Assembly (NCBI GenBank): GCA_964017235.1
Contig: OZ024934.1
Coordinates: 78,706,706-78,770,705 of the forward strand
Direction: 5' to 3'
Length of the DNA: 64,000 nt
Source: Sabellastarte sp. h YS-2021
Taxonomy: Eukaryota; Annelida; Polychaeta; Sabellida; Sabellidae
Within the stretch, counting starts at the first letter, position 1; each line of letters opens with the position of its first letter. Position numbers and translations under genes: made by a program. Below the pieces are notes generated by a model. That model was given only the letters and a program-made list of their open reading frames with translations. It was not told the DNA's origin and did not search any database. Shown piece after piece: positions 1-10,434 of the stretch.

Positions 1-1340
1 TGTCTACAACCCCAGTTTCTTGTTGATATTCTGTGTCTTGCAAACTTTTAGAGTTGTAGCTGAGTAATAACTACTACGACCATTCACCATTGAGGAAGTC
101 ACTTGTAACTACAAAAGTATTGAATTACGAACATATTGGTGAAAAACGTTACTCAACTACTTTTTGATGCTCTTTGTCATGGCAGTTTCTCAGATGTCTG
201 GATCTACAGCTAACAGAGTAATAACTACTTTGACATTGTGCCATTAATATAAATGATTTGTTACTTCAGCACTATTGGATTTAGAGAATTTTTATCAAAT
301 ACAATGTTTTGCAGGTTCCTTGGGACATTTACTCTGGTGTTTAGTCATGACATCTCAATTATATGATGGGTATTCTATTGTTCCAAAATTTTTAAATAAG
401 ATTGTGTGTAATAATTCTCTGGGAGTCACTGAAACTTCATATTTTTAATATCATTGAGTATTTAATTCCCGGCAGGAGATCATACCACTGTGGTGGAGTT
501 GTTATTTTTATGCATTACTGTGGGTTTTGTTTGTTTTATTTTCTGTGGCTCATTGTTCTGTTATAATTTATAATAATAGTATTTGTCAGCTTTCATTATT
601 GATCTCCTGGTATAAAGTAACAATGCAGTGTCCAGATCAAATGCATGTTTGAATATAAAAAAGTGTATTTTTGTGCATAGGATGGTATTTGTCAACTTTT
701 GTTAAATCATAGCAATTAATATGCTGGTTTACTGCTAGCATTTCCTTGTAAGTTGGCAACTTCGTTGTGTAGCTTATTTTAATTTAGCATAAAAAATAAT
801 GTAAACATATAAAACATTGGTATTTGATTGTATCACTTAAAACCTTTGAGTGACTTGAAAATTACTTGTTTTCATCAATGTAATCATCTTGCTGGGGCTG
901 CTAAGAGTACTCAGAAAGAGTTTGTACAAATTCTCTTTGAAAAGATTGAATGATAAAACCATTCAAACTATAAGCTACATACAGGATTGTTCAGTCTGGT
1001 GTGGTGACTGAAGTTGTGCTTAGACTTAACACAACAGGTCACTAATTCCATTACCATAATCATGAAACTTTGATTTTTTTTTGAACGATTCAATATGAAC
1101 CTTATAAAAGTTAATCTTTGGAATTGGAACACTTGACCACATGTTCTGGTGTGATAACTTCAACTCCCACACTGCTTTGCTATGGGAGGACACTGACTTC
1201 CTGGTAGTGTTATAATAAACATTTGATTATCAATTACCCCTAACCTGAAAGAAACACTCCTATCTGGGTAGTACACACTGAAGAATGACCCTTCCTGACT
1301 ATCCATCTTACCCAACTCCTGCTTCACCTATCCAGGATGT

Positions 1341-1565
1341 AGAGTAAAAAAAAAAAACTACAATTCGCCACATATCTAAAATTGGCCACATGTTGAAATA
1401 TGAAAAAGAAATAAATGGAGGCAAAATTTGTTGCATGCTTAAGTAGATTAATGTCTTCTCAACTAAAAAAAATACCAAATTAAAGACCAAACTCCATTTT
1501 ATTCCAAGAATGTACAAGGATTTTATGGGTGGCGAATTTTAGATTTCTAGCGAATTTTAGATTCC
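1341..1565. mobile_element. MITE-like repeat, copy 1
   Basis: About 225 bp whose ends carry paired inverted motifs related to AATTCGCCAC on the left and GTGGCGAATTTTAG on the right. The interior matches 7672-7892 (AGGTGAGC-like, then the CTTCTCAACT/CTTGAACTGAG and AATACCAA blocks). The copy is diverged and no target duplication is clear. No protein is encoded, so it would be non-autonomous. Confidence 0.5.
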
Positions 1566-1920
1566 TTTATATTTCTGTACAGCTTATGAAGGCCCATGGA
1601 AGCATTTTCAGACATTTCAGAAAAGCAGTCACCAATAAAAAAGTGTGTTCCAAGTTTTATCGAATGCCAAGAAAGACGTCATTAACCCTCAATCATTGCA
1701 CACAGTCAACTCCCACATCAGAATTACTGGGTTTCTGTTCCAATTCTGAATTGAGGAATAGGAAAGTTGGATGCTTCCTGCTACTGCCCAATGGTTTTTG
1801 TTGCAGAACTGTGACCAATTAGTATGCACTGCTTTCCCTTCATCCTGTCAACTACCCATGATGATATGACCTGTACTGTAAAGCATCATATATTTTCAGA
1901 ATCATTCAATTACTCTACAA

Positions 1921-2175
1921 CTATGGCCTTGTGGGTAACACATTAGCCCAGGAACATATAGGACCTGGGTTTTGATCCCAGATAAAGGCAGATACATAGT
2001 GGCACAGATGATCACTGTAAAACATAGTCCTCTGTCATTGGGTCCTGTCTTCAGTGGCAGGCTAAAGAACCTCAGGTACATTGATAAACTATCATCCCAG
2101 AAACCCGGTCTATCAGTTAGGAGAATTTCAGTCACTGGAGTGTGGGCTGAACTTATGCAGTCAAGATGGGAAAAA
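1921..2175 (+). mobile_element. Possible tRNA-derived SINE, degenerate
   Basis: A box-like TGGCCTTGTGGGTAACAC near 1924 is followed about 45 bp later by GGGTTTTGATCCC, which resembles a degenerate RNA polymerase III B box. The spacing suits a tRNA-like head. There is no clear tail, so the call is weak. Confidence 0.35.
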
Positions 2176-2344
2176 TAGCACTTTGAGTTTTCAGTAGTAC
2201 AATTCAGTTACTGCACTGACTCGCTACTGGAGGTCAGAGAAGCAAGGTCATTTGTCAGAAAGTTATGTTAACCGAATTTAAATGTTTAAAATACATGTAA
2301 ATATAGTAGTACCAGTGAATTAGAGTTATAACATTTATGTACAG

Positions 2345-2503
2345 GGTCGTCACCTGTGGACGCATGACTATGCATTCTGGTGTGGTGATTTCAACTACCG
2401 CATAGACTTACCACGGGATGAGGTTATGCAGCTGATCAAAGACAAGAACTGGGGAGCTCTGCAAGCAGCGGACCAGCTACTGAGGGAGAAGGAACAAGGA
2501 AAT
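2345..2503 (+). CDS. Synj: Synaptojanin exon: inositol 5-phosphatase catalytic motif 1
   Basis: This 159-bp exon encodes 53 residues of the inositol polyphosphate 5-phosphatase domain of synaptojanin, which removes the 5-phosphate of PI(4,5)P2 during clathrin-coat removal at synapses and endocytic sites. The translation contains HDYAFWCGDFNYRID, the family motif WxGDxNxR, followed by the helical DEVMQLIKDKNW segment typical of the family. It is bounded by an AG at 2343-2344 and a GT at 2504, and it starts and ends in phase 0. The next exon continues it exactly as in known synaptojanins. The N-terminal Sac1 domain and the first half of this domain must lie upstream of the window. Family identity is very likely; the SYNJ1/SYNJ2 distinction is not meaningful in an invertebrate. 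Confidence 0.92.
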
Positions 2504-2803
2504 GTATGTGAACAGAGCTAGTAAATCACTGAACTTTGTAAACACTGTCAAAATAGTACTGGATCAATAATGCTGTACACTCAGTGATGGCATTATATGA
2601 ATAAAATAAGTACAAAAGCTGAGACATGAATTCAAAGTTCTTATATTTTCTATATGCCGAAAGATATACCAGTGCCGTAATCTGTATGGCCCATGTTTTT
2701 GTAAGCCCCTCCTTCACAATCTTACCTTGTCGCTCATAAATTGGTAATTTACTGTTCTGAGGTAACGCCTCTCTATAAAAAGCCAATAGTAGGTCTAATT
2801 TGA

Positions 2804-4812
2804 TAATTAAGCGTCCCTGAAAGGGCGCTTATTTGTTTTCGCCTCAGTTTCCTCGCCGCCGCCGCCGCATTATGGTCTCCCTTGAATATCTCCCTTACTA
2901 TTAGAAGGTTTCAAACCATATTTGGCAGTTATATACCTTAGGCGTGGGAAAATTTTTCTGCGTGCTTAAATTTGACCTTTGACCTTTATGAAGGTCACAT
3001 GATCAAAAACTATTTTTTGAAGTACACCCCCCCGTCATCACAGTTCAGGAAAAACTACTTGCTACAGAGCCTTATAATTTGACACACCTGTTCATACTAT
3101 CGAAAACGCGAGCTGATTAGATTTTGGGAGCAATCCCTTGAAAAATGTCTCATTTATGAGTGATTTTCTGACACCTTCCAATCTGAAAGCCTTAAATTTA
3201 GGCCAACCCCCCTATTATCTTCTTAAGTATTGCATTTAGAGCTATAAAATGTACTGGGAGGTAATAGGAAACCATATGTGAGAGTCTAAATAGCCGGTCA
3301 GTTTTACCCCACGGCCCCCCTTATGGGTCGAACTGGGGTCATAAAATAGCTGATTTTGAGTTTTTGCCTTATATCTCCTTTATTGTTACTTTTATAGCTT
3401 CAGAATGTATTAAGAGGTATTGGGAAAGCATATATGGAGAGTCTAAATAGCCGGTCAGTTTTACCCCCCGACCCCCCCTTATGGGTCAAACTGGGGTCAT
3501 AAAATAGCCGATTTTGAGTTTTTGCCTTATATCTCCTTTATTGTTGCTTTTGTAGCTTCAGAATATATTAAGAGGTATTGGGAAAGCATATGTGGAGAGT
3601 CTAAATAGCTTGTCAGTTTTACCCCCTGGCCCCTCCCCTTATGGGTCAAACTGGGGTCATAAAATAGCTGATTTTGAGTTTTTGCCTTATATCTCCTTTA
3701 TTGTTACTTTTATAGCTTCAGAATGTATTAAGAGGTATTGGGAAAGCATATATGGAGAGTCTAAATAGCCAGTCAGTTTTACCACCCGACCCCCCCTTAT
3801 GGGTCAAACTGGGGTCATAAAATAGCCGATTTTGAGTTTTTGCCTTTATCTCCTTTATTGTTGCCTTTATAGCTTCAGAATATATTTAGAGGTATTGGGA
3901 AAGCATATGTGGAGAATCTAAATAGCCGGTCAGTTTTATCCCCCAACCCCCCCTTATGGGTCAAACTGGGGTCATAAAATAGTTGCTTTGGAGTTTTGCC
4001 TTATATATCCTTTATTGTTGCTTTTATACCTTCAAAATGTATTAAGAGGTATTGGGAAAGCATATGTGGAGAGTCTAAATAACCGGTCAGTTTTACCCCC
4101 CGGCCGCCCCCTTATGGGTCAAACTGGGGTCATAAAATAGCTGCTTTGGAGTTTTTGCCTTATATCTCCTTTATTGTTGCTTTTATAGCTTCAGAATGTA
4201 TTAAGAGGTATTGAGAAAGAATATGTGGAGAGTCTAAATAGCCGGTCAGTTTTACCCCCCGACCCCCCCCCCCCCCCCCCCTTATGGGCCAAACTGGGGT
4301 CATAAATAGCTGCTTTGGAGTTTTTGCCTTATATCTCCTTTATCGTTGTTTTTATAGCTTCAGAATGTATTAAGAGGTATCGGGAAAGCATATGTGGAGA
4401 ATCTAAATAGCCGGTCAGTTTTATCCCCCGACCCCCCTTTATGGGTCAAACTGGGGTCATAAAATGGTTGCTTTGGAGTTTTGCCTTATATCTCCTTTAT
4501 TGTTGCTTTTAGACCTTCAGAATGTATTAAGAGGTATTGGGAAAGCATATGTGGAGAGTCTAAATAGCCGGTCAGTTTTACCCCCCGACCCTCCCTTATG
4601 GGCCAAACTGGGGTCATAAATAGCTGCTTTGGAATTTTGCCTTATATCTCCTTTATTGTAGCTTTTATAGCTTCAGAATGTATTAAGAGATATTGGGAAA
4701 GCATAAGGTGCAGCTTTGTGCATTCTTTGCTTTACAGCATGCTTATTAAAACCACAAAGCATTTTAAACTTTAAGGGACGCTTCGCTTTTGTTAGCAAAA
4801 GCATTCTTCTAG
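2804..4812 (+). mobile_element. Helitron-like (HINE / pearl-type) element H1 with satellite core
   Basis: The head TAATTAAGCGTCCCTGAAAG folds on itself (AAGCGTCCC against GGGCGCTT) and is shared with the elements at 20403 and 34590. The tail has AGGGACGCTT, inverted relative to the head, then a hairpin GCTTTTGTTAGCAAAAGC, then ends in CTAG before a T. A hairpin followed by CTRR is the known Helitron 3' end. Unequal subterminal inverted repeats and a tandem-repeat core are known of Helentron-derived elements and bivalve pearl elements. No helicase or replication protein is encoded, so it is non-autonomous. Confidence 0.7.
3195..4706 (+). repeat. Satellite core of H1, units of about 158-160 bp
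   Basis: About nine head-to-tail units, each with the blocks GAGTTTTTGCCTTATATC, AAGAGGTATTGGGAAAGCAT, TCTAAATAGCCGGTCAG, a run of C, and CTGGGGTCATAAA. Measured spacings of the GAGTTTTTGCC block are 158, 160 and 158 bp. The C tract varies strongly between units, up to about 19 C near 4262. The same satellite forms the core of the element at 34590. Confidence 0.9.
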
Positions 4813-5104
4813 TTTTATATCCATTTTCAAAACAAGTTTCCTTAATTTTGCAGTTACTTCGCATTTTATTTCATAGAAACATGTTAACATCATCCATGCT
4901 TTACTTACAGTTGGTGTGTACTAAAACACAAGTACCCAGATTCAGGTCACTTCTTTCAGAACACCTGGCTGGTGAAATGCCCTTTCCCAACACTTGTACT
5001 GGTATATATTTCTGCAAATTTGGAAATAGGGTACAATTTTTGTGTTCAATAAGAATATATACACAGTTCACATTAACAAATTGTTGAGTTGCCTCTTTTA
5101 TAAA

Positions 5105-6043
5105 TGCCTGATTCAAATTAACACCAGGTCCAAGTTACTGCTTGGTTAAAATTAACTCCTGGTTCAATTAACCACTGGGGTAAATTTACTCCTGGTTAAA
5201 TTAACCCCTGGTTCAGTTAACCCCTGATTCAGATTAATCTCCGGATCAATTAGCCCCTGGTTTAAATTAACCCCTGGTTCAAAGAACCCCAGTTGTAACC
5301 ACTGGATGCTATCTGGTGGATACTATGGATTATGCACGTGTATGACACTGCCGCGGTGTATAGAGACTTTCCTGTTATCCCTCTAGAGGCCAAGGTATTG
5401 TAGGTTCTCAAATTTGCATGATATATTCATCATTAAAATCATCAAAATCTTGCCTGGGAATATTTTTGGCCTCATTTTGAAAAACAAGATAGCTGCCAAG
5501 GATTTTTGTTGGCCTTATAGAGCAAAGGGTATTTAAGGTAGAGATCTCAAATTCAAAGGATATGTTCATCATTACAAAATCTTGACTTGGAATAATTTTG
5601 GCCTCATTTTGAAAAACAAAATGGAAAATGTCTTTTACCTCAAAAACTGTGAGAGATAGAGCAATTTCAAGCAAACGATGGCCCCACTGTATTATGATAA
5701 GGGCTACTCCTTTAATTCCTGTGAATAATATAGAATTTTCTTAATTTAGGCCACCATCTTGAAAATGTTGTTTTTCTTCAAAACCATGTTAATTTGTTCT
5801 TTTCCGGTGGATACATCTTGCATCTGGCGACAGATACGTCTTTGGTCTAGTTCAAATTGACTCCTGGTTCAACTAACATCTGATTCAAGTAACACCTAAT
5901 TCAGATTAACCCATGGTTTATATTAACCCTTGGTTCGATTAACCCCTACTTCAGATTAATTCCTGGTGCAATTAACCCCTGTTTTAATTAACCAGGGATA
6001 TAATTAATTCCTGGTTCAGTTAAAGCCTAGTTGAACTTAATAC
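5105..6043. repeat. Short interspersed array of TTAACCCCTGGTTCA-like units, in two blocks
   Basis: Degenerate units of about 16-18 bp related to TTAACCCCTGGTTCA fill 5105-5292 and 5850-6043, and a few more follow at 6416-6470 after a MITE insertion. Between the blocks (5293-5849) is unrelated A+T-rich sequence with an internal direct repeat of about 80 bp (around 5405-5490 and 5548-5625). No coding signal. Confidence 0.65.
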
Positions 6044-6415
6044 TAGGGCAGGGTCGGTAGCAGATTTTTCATTTCGGTATCCCGCCAGTTTAAAAACGTA
6101 CCGATTCCGGGATACCGAAAGAAGAAATTGTGTTCTAGCATATCCCCAATCGAATAGGCCCACCAACCGGAAGTAAGATTCGTGAAAAGAAAACATTGAA
6201 GTTCTGAAAGAAATCACTATAAAAGTGTAAAATAATATATAAAAATATTGGATACAAGTTTGTAATTTCTGCAGATTTGAGGTTTGTTTCTAATACTTTA
6301 CGTTTTCTCACAATATTATATGCTGACATTCGAAATACCGGCTGTAAAGTGTCTCCACGGTGTTGAAGTGAATTGGTCTCGATACCGAGATACCGGTGTT
6401 ACTGACCCTGCCCTA
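6044..6415. mobile_element. hAT-type MITE with 8-bp target duplication
   Basis: A 372-bp element with perfect 12-bp terminal inverted repeats (TAGGGCAGGGTC and GACCCTGCCCTA); similarity continues inwards with mismatches. It is flanked by the exact 8-bp direct repeat CTTAATAC at 6036-6043 and 6416-6423. An 8-bp duplication with short TIRs is the known signature of hAT transposons. There is no transposase ORF. It is inserted in the TTAACC-type array, so it is younger than that array. Confidence 0.88.
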
Positions 6416-6636
6416 CTTAATACCTGATCCATATTAATGCCTGGCTCATATTGACACTTAAAAACAATTTAATTAATGTTTGGCTCACTTTACATTTGAA
6501 AGTAATTTATTAACTAAGCCACAAGCAAAATAATAGACTGGTGACATTTTACTTCAAAATTCTTTTCAACTTTACTCAATGGTAGTTGTCAGCTTGAAGT
6601 ATCATTAAAGGGAAGAGTTTTGTGATGTGTTTTCAG

Positions 6637-6790
6637 GTGTTCAAGGGCTTTCATGAAGGGGAAACTCTTTTTGCTCCCACATACAAATACGACCTGTTTT
6701 GTAACGACTATGACACCAGTGAGAAGTGCCGAGTCCCTGCCTGGACAGACAGAGTGCTGTGGAGACGTAAACCCCTGCCCAAACATAAAG
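6637..6790 (+). CDS. Synj: Synaptojanin exon: inositol 5-phosphatase catalytic motif 2
   Basis: This 154-bp exon encodes 51 residues plus one base. It carries [30 protein letters not shown] and so the second 5-phosphatase signature (PAWTDRVLW), where the conserved aspartate and arginine contact the substrate phosphate. It follows the preceding exon in phase 0 (acceptor AG at 6635-6636) and ends in phase 1 before GT at 6791. Together with the previous exon it supplies most of the visible catalytic core. No stop or missing key residue is seen, so the phosphatase looks functional. Confidence 0.93.
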
Positions 6791-7361
6791 GTGACCACCT
6801 CACTATGTTCTGATCTGATCTATATAATGAGTAGAATGCTAAATTTGTTAGCCTGTGAGATGTTGGAATATTTATTTTGTGAAAATACAAAAAAATACAT
6901 TAAACCTACTTTGCTTATAATTGGAATGGTTCAACCTCTGTTGTCTAAACATGCTGGGAGAGTAAGCTAATTTTTGGGTAATAGAATGTTTATTATTGTT
7001 AGTATCCATTCATGCATAAAGGTATACTTATGCAATAAAACAATATACAAACAGTAAATGTACAAAGGGGAAGAAATGAAAGCTGAACAAGGAACAGAGC
7101 AAGGAATACAGAACACAATAAGAAAAGAGAAAGGGGAATTATATTATAAGAAATATCACGTTACTGTGATTTTGATAACTTGAAAAAAAGGATCCAATAA
7201 ACCTTTAAATTCAAAATTGTTAAACTAGGAACATATACTAACTCTAATTTATTTATTTATAACATACTCGTGGTACAGTTAACACAAAACTAGATTTTTG
7301 AAGTTGCCAGTATAAAAATAATCTGACACTGTAAATCTTATAAACATAAGAATCACTCTTA

Positions 7362-7637
7362 GTCTGCGTACACATGTATGCGGCTTATGACACCCTACGG
7401 CCGATTTGCGATAGCGACTTTTTCCCTCTTTCTTGTTTATGTTTGGGTGTTTACATGTATCCGACTCCGATTTGCGACATCCGATGTGTAATGGCGATTT
7501 TTTCGCTCTTGGACCCAAAACTTCGGATGACAAGCGAATTTAGATGAATGTCGACAGAAAAATGGGAAGGTTGAAAAAAATTTGCCATCGCAAATCGGCC
7601 GTCGGATGTCGTAAGCCGCGTACATGTGTACGTAGAC
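7362..7637. mobile_element. Harbinger-like MITE with TTA target duplication
   Basis: About 276 bp with long inverted ends of roughly 50 bp: the left end GTCTGCGTACACATGTATGC matches the reverse complement of the right end (GCGTACATGTGTACGTAGAC) with few mismatches. Flanking TTA at 7359-7361 and 7638-7640 fits the 3-bp duplication of PIF/Harbinger elements. Internal GATTTGCGA blocks repeat in both orientations. No transposase is encoded. Confidence 0.8.
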
Positions 7638-7671
7638 TTACTTTTGAAAGCACTTGGTAGGGCATATAGAG

Positions 7672-7892
7672 TAAGAAATCTAAAATTTGCCACTTATCTG
7701 AAATTCGCCACATGTTGAAATACTAATAAAATAAATTAATCGAGGTGAGCTTTGTTGAATGTATAGTAAATTATGGCTTCTTGAACTGAGAAATACCAAT
7801 TTTAAGACAAAACGTCATTATTTTCTTCATAAAATTAACTAAGGTTTTAGAGGTGGCGAATTTTAGAATCGTGGTGAATTTTAGATTTCTTA
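7672..7892. mobile_element. MITE-like repeat, copy 2
   Basis: 221 bp bounded by TAAGAAATCTAAAATT and its inverse AATTTTAGATTTCTTA, each end containing a second inner copy of the CGCCAC/GTGGCG motif. Same family as 1341-1565. The inverted match extends a little outward (TATAG), and no certain target duplication is visible. Part of it is duplicated at 8801-9019. Confidence 0.65.
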
Positions 7893-7934
7893 CTATATCC
7901 AGATTCTTTTGCAGCTCATAGTTTGAGATTTTAC
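7718..7934 (+). repeat. Direct repeat flanking DIRS fragment G, left copy
   Basis: These 217 bp recur almost identically at 8801-9019 (small indels in A runs, one G/A difference). The left copy ends at GAGATTTTAC, directly followed by the DIRS left terminus. The right copy continues into ATTTAATGC, which must be the original unoccupied site. Confidence 0.9.
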
Positions 7935-8108
7935 TTTTATTGCGTTAATACAACTTACCTAGTGGACAGATGCATTTGTCCGGCGCTCTGCCGGTCACGC
8001 CAAACGTTAGAAAAAAACGTCCTGAGCTGGGCTCTGGCTGGGACCGGTAGTGTCCTGTTCACTTGCCAGGTGGCTGTACAGCCTACCTGCCGGTGTACTG
8101 CGCATGCG

Positions 8109-8141
8109 TGCGCATGCGCTCTTCCTCTTTTTGTTTGGCGC
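8109..8141 (+). promoter_or_regulatory. Possible NRF1-like and E2F-like sites of fragment G
   Basis: TGCGCATGCGC at 8109-8119 fits the NRF1 consensus, and TTTGGCGC at 8134-8141 fits the E2F consensus. They lie about 110-140 bp upstream of the gag ATG, where the other families have CRE or E-box palindromes. Use as promoter sites is inferred. Confidence 0.35.
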
Positions 8142-8247
8142 GTGAGGATTGAAACGCTGGAAATTTAAGAGAAACTATTTCAATTTTTTTATGTTCTTTA
8201 CAACTTTAATCTCTACAATTTTGTAGCCAGTTTTGTGTTTATATATC

Positions 8248-8799
8248 ATGGCATCCCCTGAAGATAAGAAAGGACAGAGGCGAGGCTTGTGCGGTCATAT
8301 TATGGCCTCCTTTGATTTGCACAAACGTTGTGCCAGATGCCGTGAGAAGGGCATTGGGGATGATGACTGTGTTGAGAAAAGATCTTGTGTTATTTGTGAT
8401 GGTTTCAACGATACCCAAAAGGATATGCTAGCCATCCTACGTATAAGATACGCAAGGACAAAAAGTCAGGTGTTTTGGTATCTCCGGATCAAGTAACAGT
8501 CATTGCTTCTGTCGAGGATAAAGAGCCCGTTTTTCAGCCCTCTCCGTCGGCATCTCAACTTGCTGCGCATGCGCAGTCAGAGGCTTCAAGTTCTAGTGCT
8601 TCTTTTGTTACCTCTGATCAACTACAGCAAATGTCGGATCAATGGGCTGAACAATTCGCCCGGTTTGAGGCATTACTCTCCAGGGGCAACGTTTTCTCTA
8701 CCCCAAAATCTACTGTCCAGCATGTGCCTTCCCATGCTGCAATTTCAGACACTCCTTTTATTCCCCCTTCTGCCCGGCTCACCGGTCCGGTGGAGTTCC
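8248..8799 (+). pseudogene. DIRS gag fragment, frameshifted and truncated
   Basis: The ATG at 8248 opens a frame with the N-terminal Cys/His motif (CGHIMASFDLHKRCARCREK, then a DDDC and a CxxC), as in the other copies. A one-base loss relative to E near 8432 moves the frame, which then resumes at about 8475 with residues homologous to E gag (SDTPFI, ARFEALLSR). The sequence breaks off at about 8800, roughly 180 codons into a protein of about 690. It cannot make a working Gag. Confidence 0.8.
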
Positions 8800-8800
8800 G

Positions 8801-9019
8801 AAAATACTAATAAAATAAATTAAATCAAGGTGAGCTTTGTTGAATGTATAGTAAATTATGGCTTCTTGAACTGAGAAATACCAATTTTAAGACAAAACGT
8901 CATTATTTTCTTCATAAAATTAACTAAGGTTTTAGAGGTGGCGAATTTTAGAATCGTGGTGAATTTTAGATTTCTTACTATATCCAGATTCTTTTGCAGC
9001 TCATAGTTTGAGATTTTAC
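8801..9019 (+). repeat. Direct repeat flanking DIRS fragment G, right copy
   Basis: Second copy of 7718-7934. It joins gag of fragment G at about 8800 without any DIRS right end, and continues into ordinary intron after 9019. See the finding on possible haplotype switching. Confidence 0.9.
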
Positions 9020-9311
9020 ATTTAATGCTTTCAACACTACACATTAGAACCAAATATAGAAAAATAAAAGATTGAAATAGAAAACAAATTTTAATACAAA
9101 ACAAGAGCCCTCAGTGAGTGCATTCATCACCCATTGTTTATGAGTGCAATGATAAAAATCTTTTTAAAGCAATCGTGGATCCATAATAAGTTTCAAATGA
9201 TTCTCTAAATTAAGTAAGTTTTATGTGAAACCAAGACCTACTTGCTGTGAAAAGTTGACATAAATCCATGCAGCAGGCTTTTTTGTCATCTTTCAATAAA
9301 ATTACAGTCAA

Positions 9312-9461
9312 AGTTGGGGTTTTATGTCCCGTTCCACATCCAAGGTCATATTGGGACATGTCCCCAGCATTTGTCACTTGTGGCAGTCGAACCCACACAG
9401 AGGTGACAGCATGTGATTAGATGCCAAACCTGCTAACCCGCTTGGCCACTGGGCACCTCAT
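9312..9461 (-). mobile_element. tRNA-derived SINE, family 2, minus strand
   Basis: Read on the minus strand it has a box A-like TGGCCAAGCGGGTTAGCA, a box B-like GGGTTCGACTGCC and a 3' part ending GGGACATAAAACCCCAAC. The same order is found on the plus strand at 47092-47240. Two copies with pol III boxes support a SINE rather than a tRNA gene. The intron sequence at 9020-9311 holds nothing else I recognise. Confidence 0.6.
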
Positions 9462-9696
9462 TGTAATCTTGCAAACATACAAACAAACAGAATCCAACAA
9501 TCCAATTAACTCCTTGGTTGCGAAGCCAATAAAGAAATGCAAAATTTGAAAGGGTGAAAAAGAGATCATATAGTTGCATGGTCCAAAAATGTAAAAATAT
9601 AAATTGTATAGTCCATAATATAAAACAAAAATGTAAATTTTGGAGCATGAAGGGGTTGAACTGAATCAGGACTTCTTTATATTATCTTTGTTTTAG

Positions 9697-9775
9697 ATTA
9701 TGGAGACGATGAGTACCTGAATGAAGGAAAACTTCTGCTTTACAATAGAACTGAACTTAAGACCTCTGATCACAG
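9697..9775 (+). CDS. Synj: Synaptojanin exon: end of the 5-phosphatase domain
   Basis: This 79-bp exon encodes YGDDEYLNEGKLLLYNRTEL and then KTSDHR. The SDHRPV motif, completed by the next exon, is the third conserved 5-phosphatase signature and its histidine belongs to the active site. The acceptor AG is at 9695-9696 and the donor GT at 9776-9777. It enters in phase 1 and leaves in phase 2 with the arginine codon split. Nearly 7 kb of intron, mostly DIRS element A, separates it from the next exon, yet reading phase is kept. Confidence 0.9.
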
Positions 9776-10042
9776 GTAATACTGAACTGTTCTCTGATTA
9801 GAATGTCTTATAATTCAACACAAAATAACATTTACATGAAGAACCAATAGCTGTGAAAGAAAATTAAGTTTTATTAATGTATAGATTTAAACAATATAAT
9901 GTTAAAAGCAAAGATTAGGTTAACCAGTTGGACTGGTTATTTGGTGTTACTCATGTTATTTATGGAAAGATATGATATTTTAGTAGTTTTGTAAATACCT
10001 GGATCACTTGTTTGCGCCTGGTTTGGCATACATACACAGCCT

Positions 10043-10130
10043 GTTTTTGAGTATCTGGGCACCTTTCTTAAAATTAATTACTATATTTATAGCGTTTTTG
10101 AGTATCTGGGCACCTTTCTTAAAATTAATT
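10043..10130 (+). repeat. 51-bp tandem duplication interrupted by DIRS element A
   Basis: Unit 1 is 10043-10093. Unit 2 starts at 10094 and is cut after AAAATTAAT by element A. Its missing end (ACTATATTTATAGC) reappears directly after the element at 16323-16336. This fixes the insertion point and shows that no target bases were gained or lost. Confidence 0.9.
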
Positions 10131-10320
10131 TTCATTGCGTTAATACATCTTACCTACCAGACGATAGCTATATGCCGGCGCCAGCCGGTCCCGCCAAACG
10201 AAAGAAAAAGACGTCCTGGGTTTCACCCCCGGCAGGACCGGTACACTACACTCCACTCGCCAGGTGGCCTAGTTCCTGCCTCACTCGCCAGAGGGACGTG
10301 ACGTCATAGCATCTTTTTCG
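10130..10320 (+). repeat. Left inverted terminal repeat of A
   Basis: Pairs with 16107-16321. From CTTACCTACCAGACG inward the two match base for base, but the outermost bases differ: TTTCATTGCGTTAATA here, and a longer A+T-rich end on the right. Such unequal outer ends are typical of DIRS elements and are both represented in the internal complementary region. Confidence 0.92.
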
Positions 10321-10328
10321 TTTGGCGC
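10191..10328 (+). promoter_or_regulatory. Possible promoter sites of A: CRE palindrome and paired E2F-like sites
   Basis: CCGCCAAACG at 10191-10200 and TTTGGCGC at 10321-10328 form an inverted pair matching the E2F consensus. TGACGTCA at 10299-10306 is a perfect CRE palindrome. The gag ATG follows about 110 bp later. The sites are seen; their use is inferred. Confidence 0.4.
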
Positions 10329-10434
10329 GATTTTTAAAGTTGTGGATTTTTATCTGTGAATTTTTTAGTTTTATATTTGTGTTATATCTGTTTAATTTGT
10401 GTCGGAATTGTTGCCATTAGTTGACTGTTCTATC

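Larger units (their letters stand above)
1..2344 (+). other. Intron upstream of the first visible synaptojanin exon
   Basis: A+T-rich non-coding sequence ending in a 3' splice site at 2343-2344. I see nothing codable in 1-1340. A MITE-like repeat (1341-1565) and a SINE-like segment (1921-2175) lie further in. The short open frames here have no recognisable product. Confidence 0.6.
7935..8800 (+). mobile_element. DIRS fragment G, left end only
   Basis: It begins with the terminus TTTTATTGCGTTAA shared with B, E and F. It continues through a left inverted terminal repeat close to that of E (CTTACCTAGTGGAC, GCATTTGTCCGGCGC) and about 550 bp of gag, then stops abruptly inside gag. There is no RT, recombinase, internal complementary region or right end. 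It belongs to the E family. Confidence 0.85.

Noticed and set aside
1529-1822. 97-codon ORF near the window start
   Set aside because: It begins in the MITE-like inverted repeat (duplicated NFRFLANFRFL) and shows no conserved features; it lies in an intron.
4716-5087. 123-codon ORF
   Set aside because: It spans the tail of H1 and intron sequence; no domain, no splice support.
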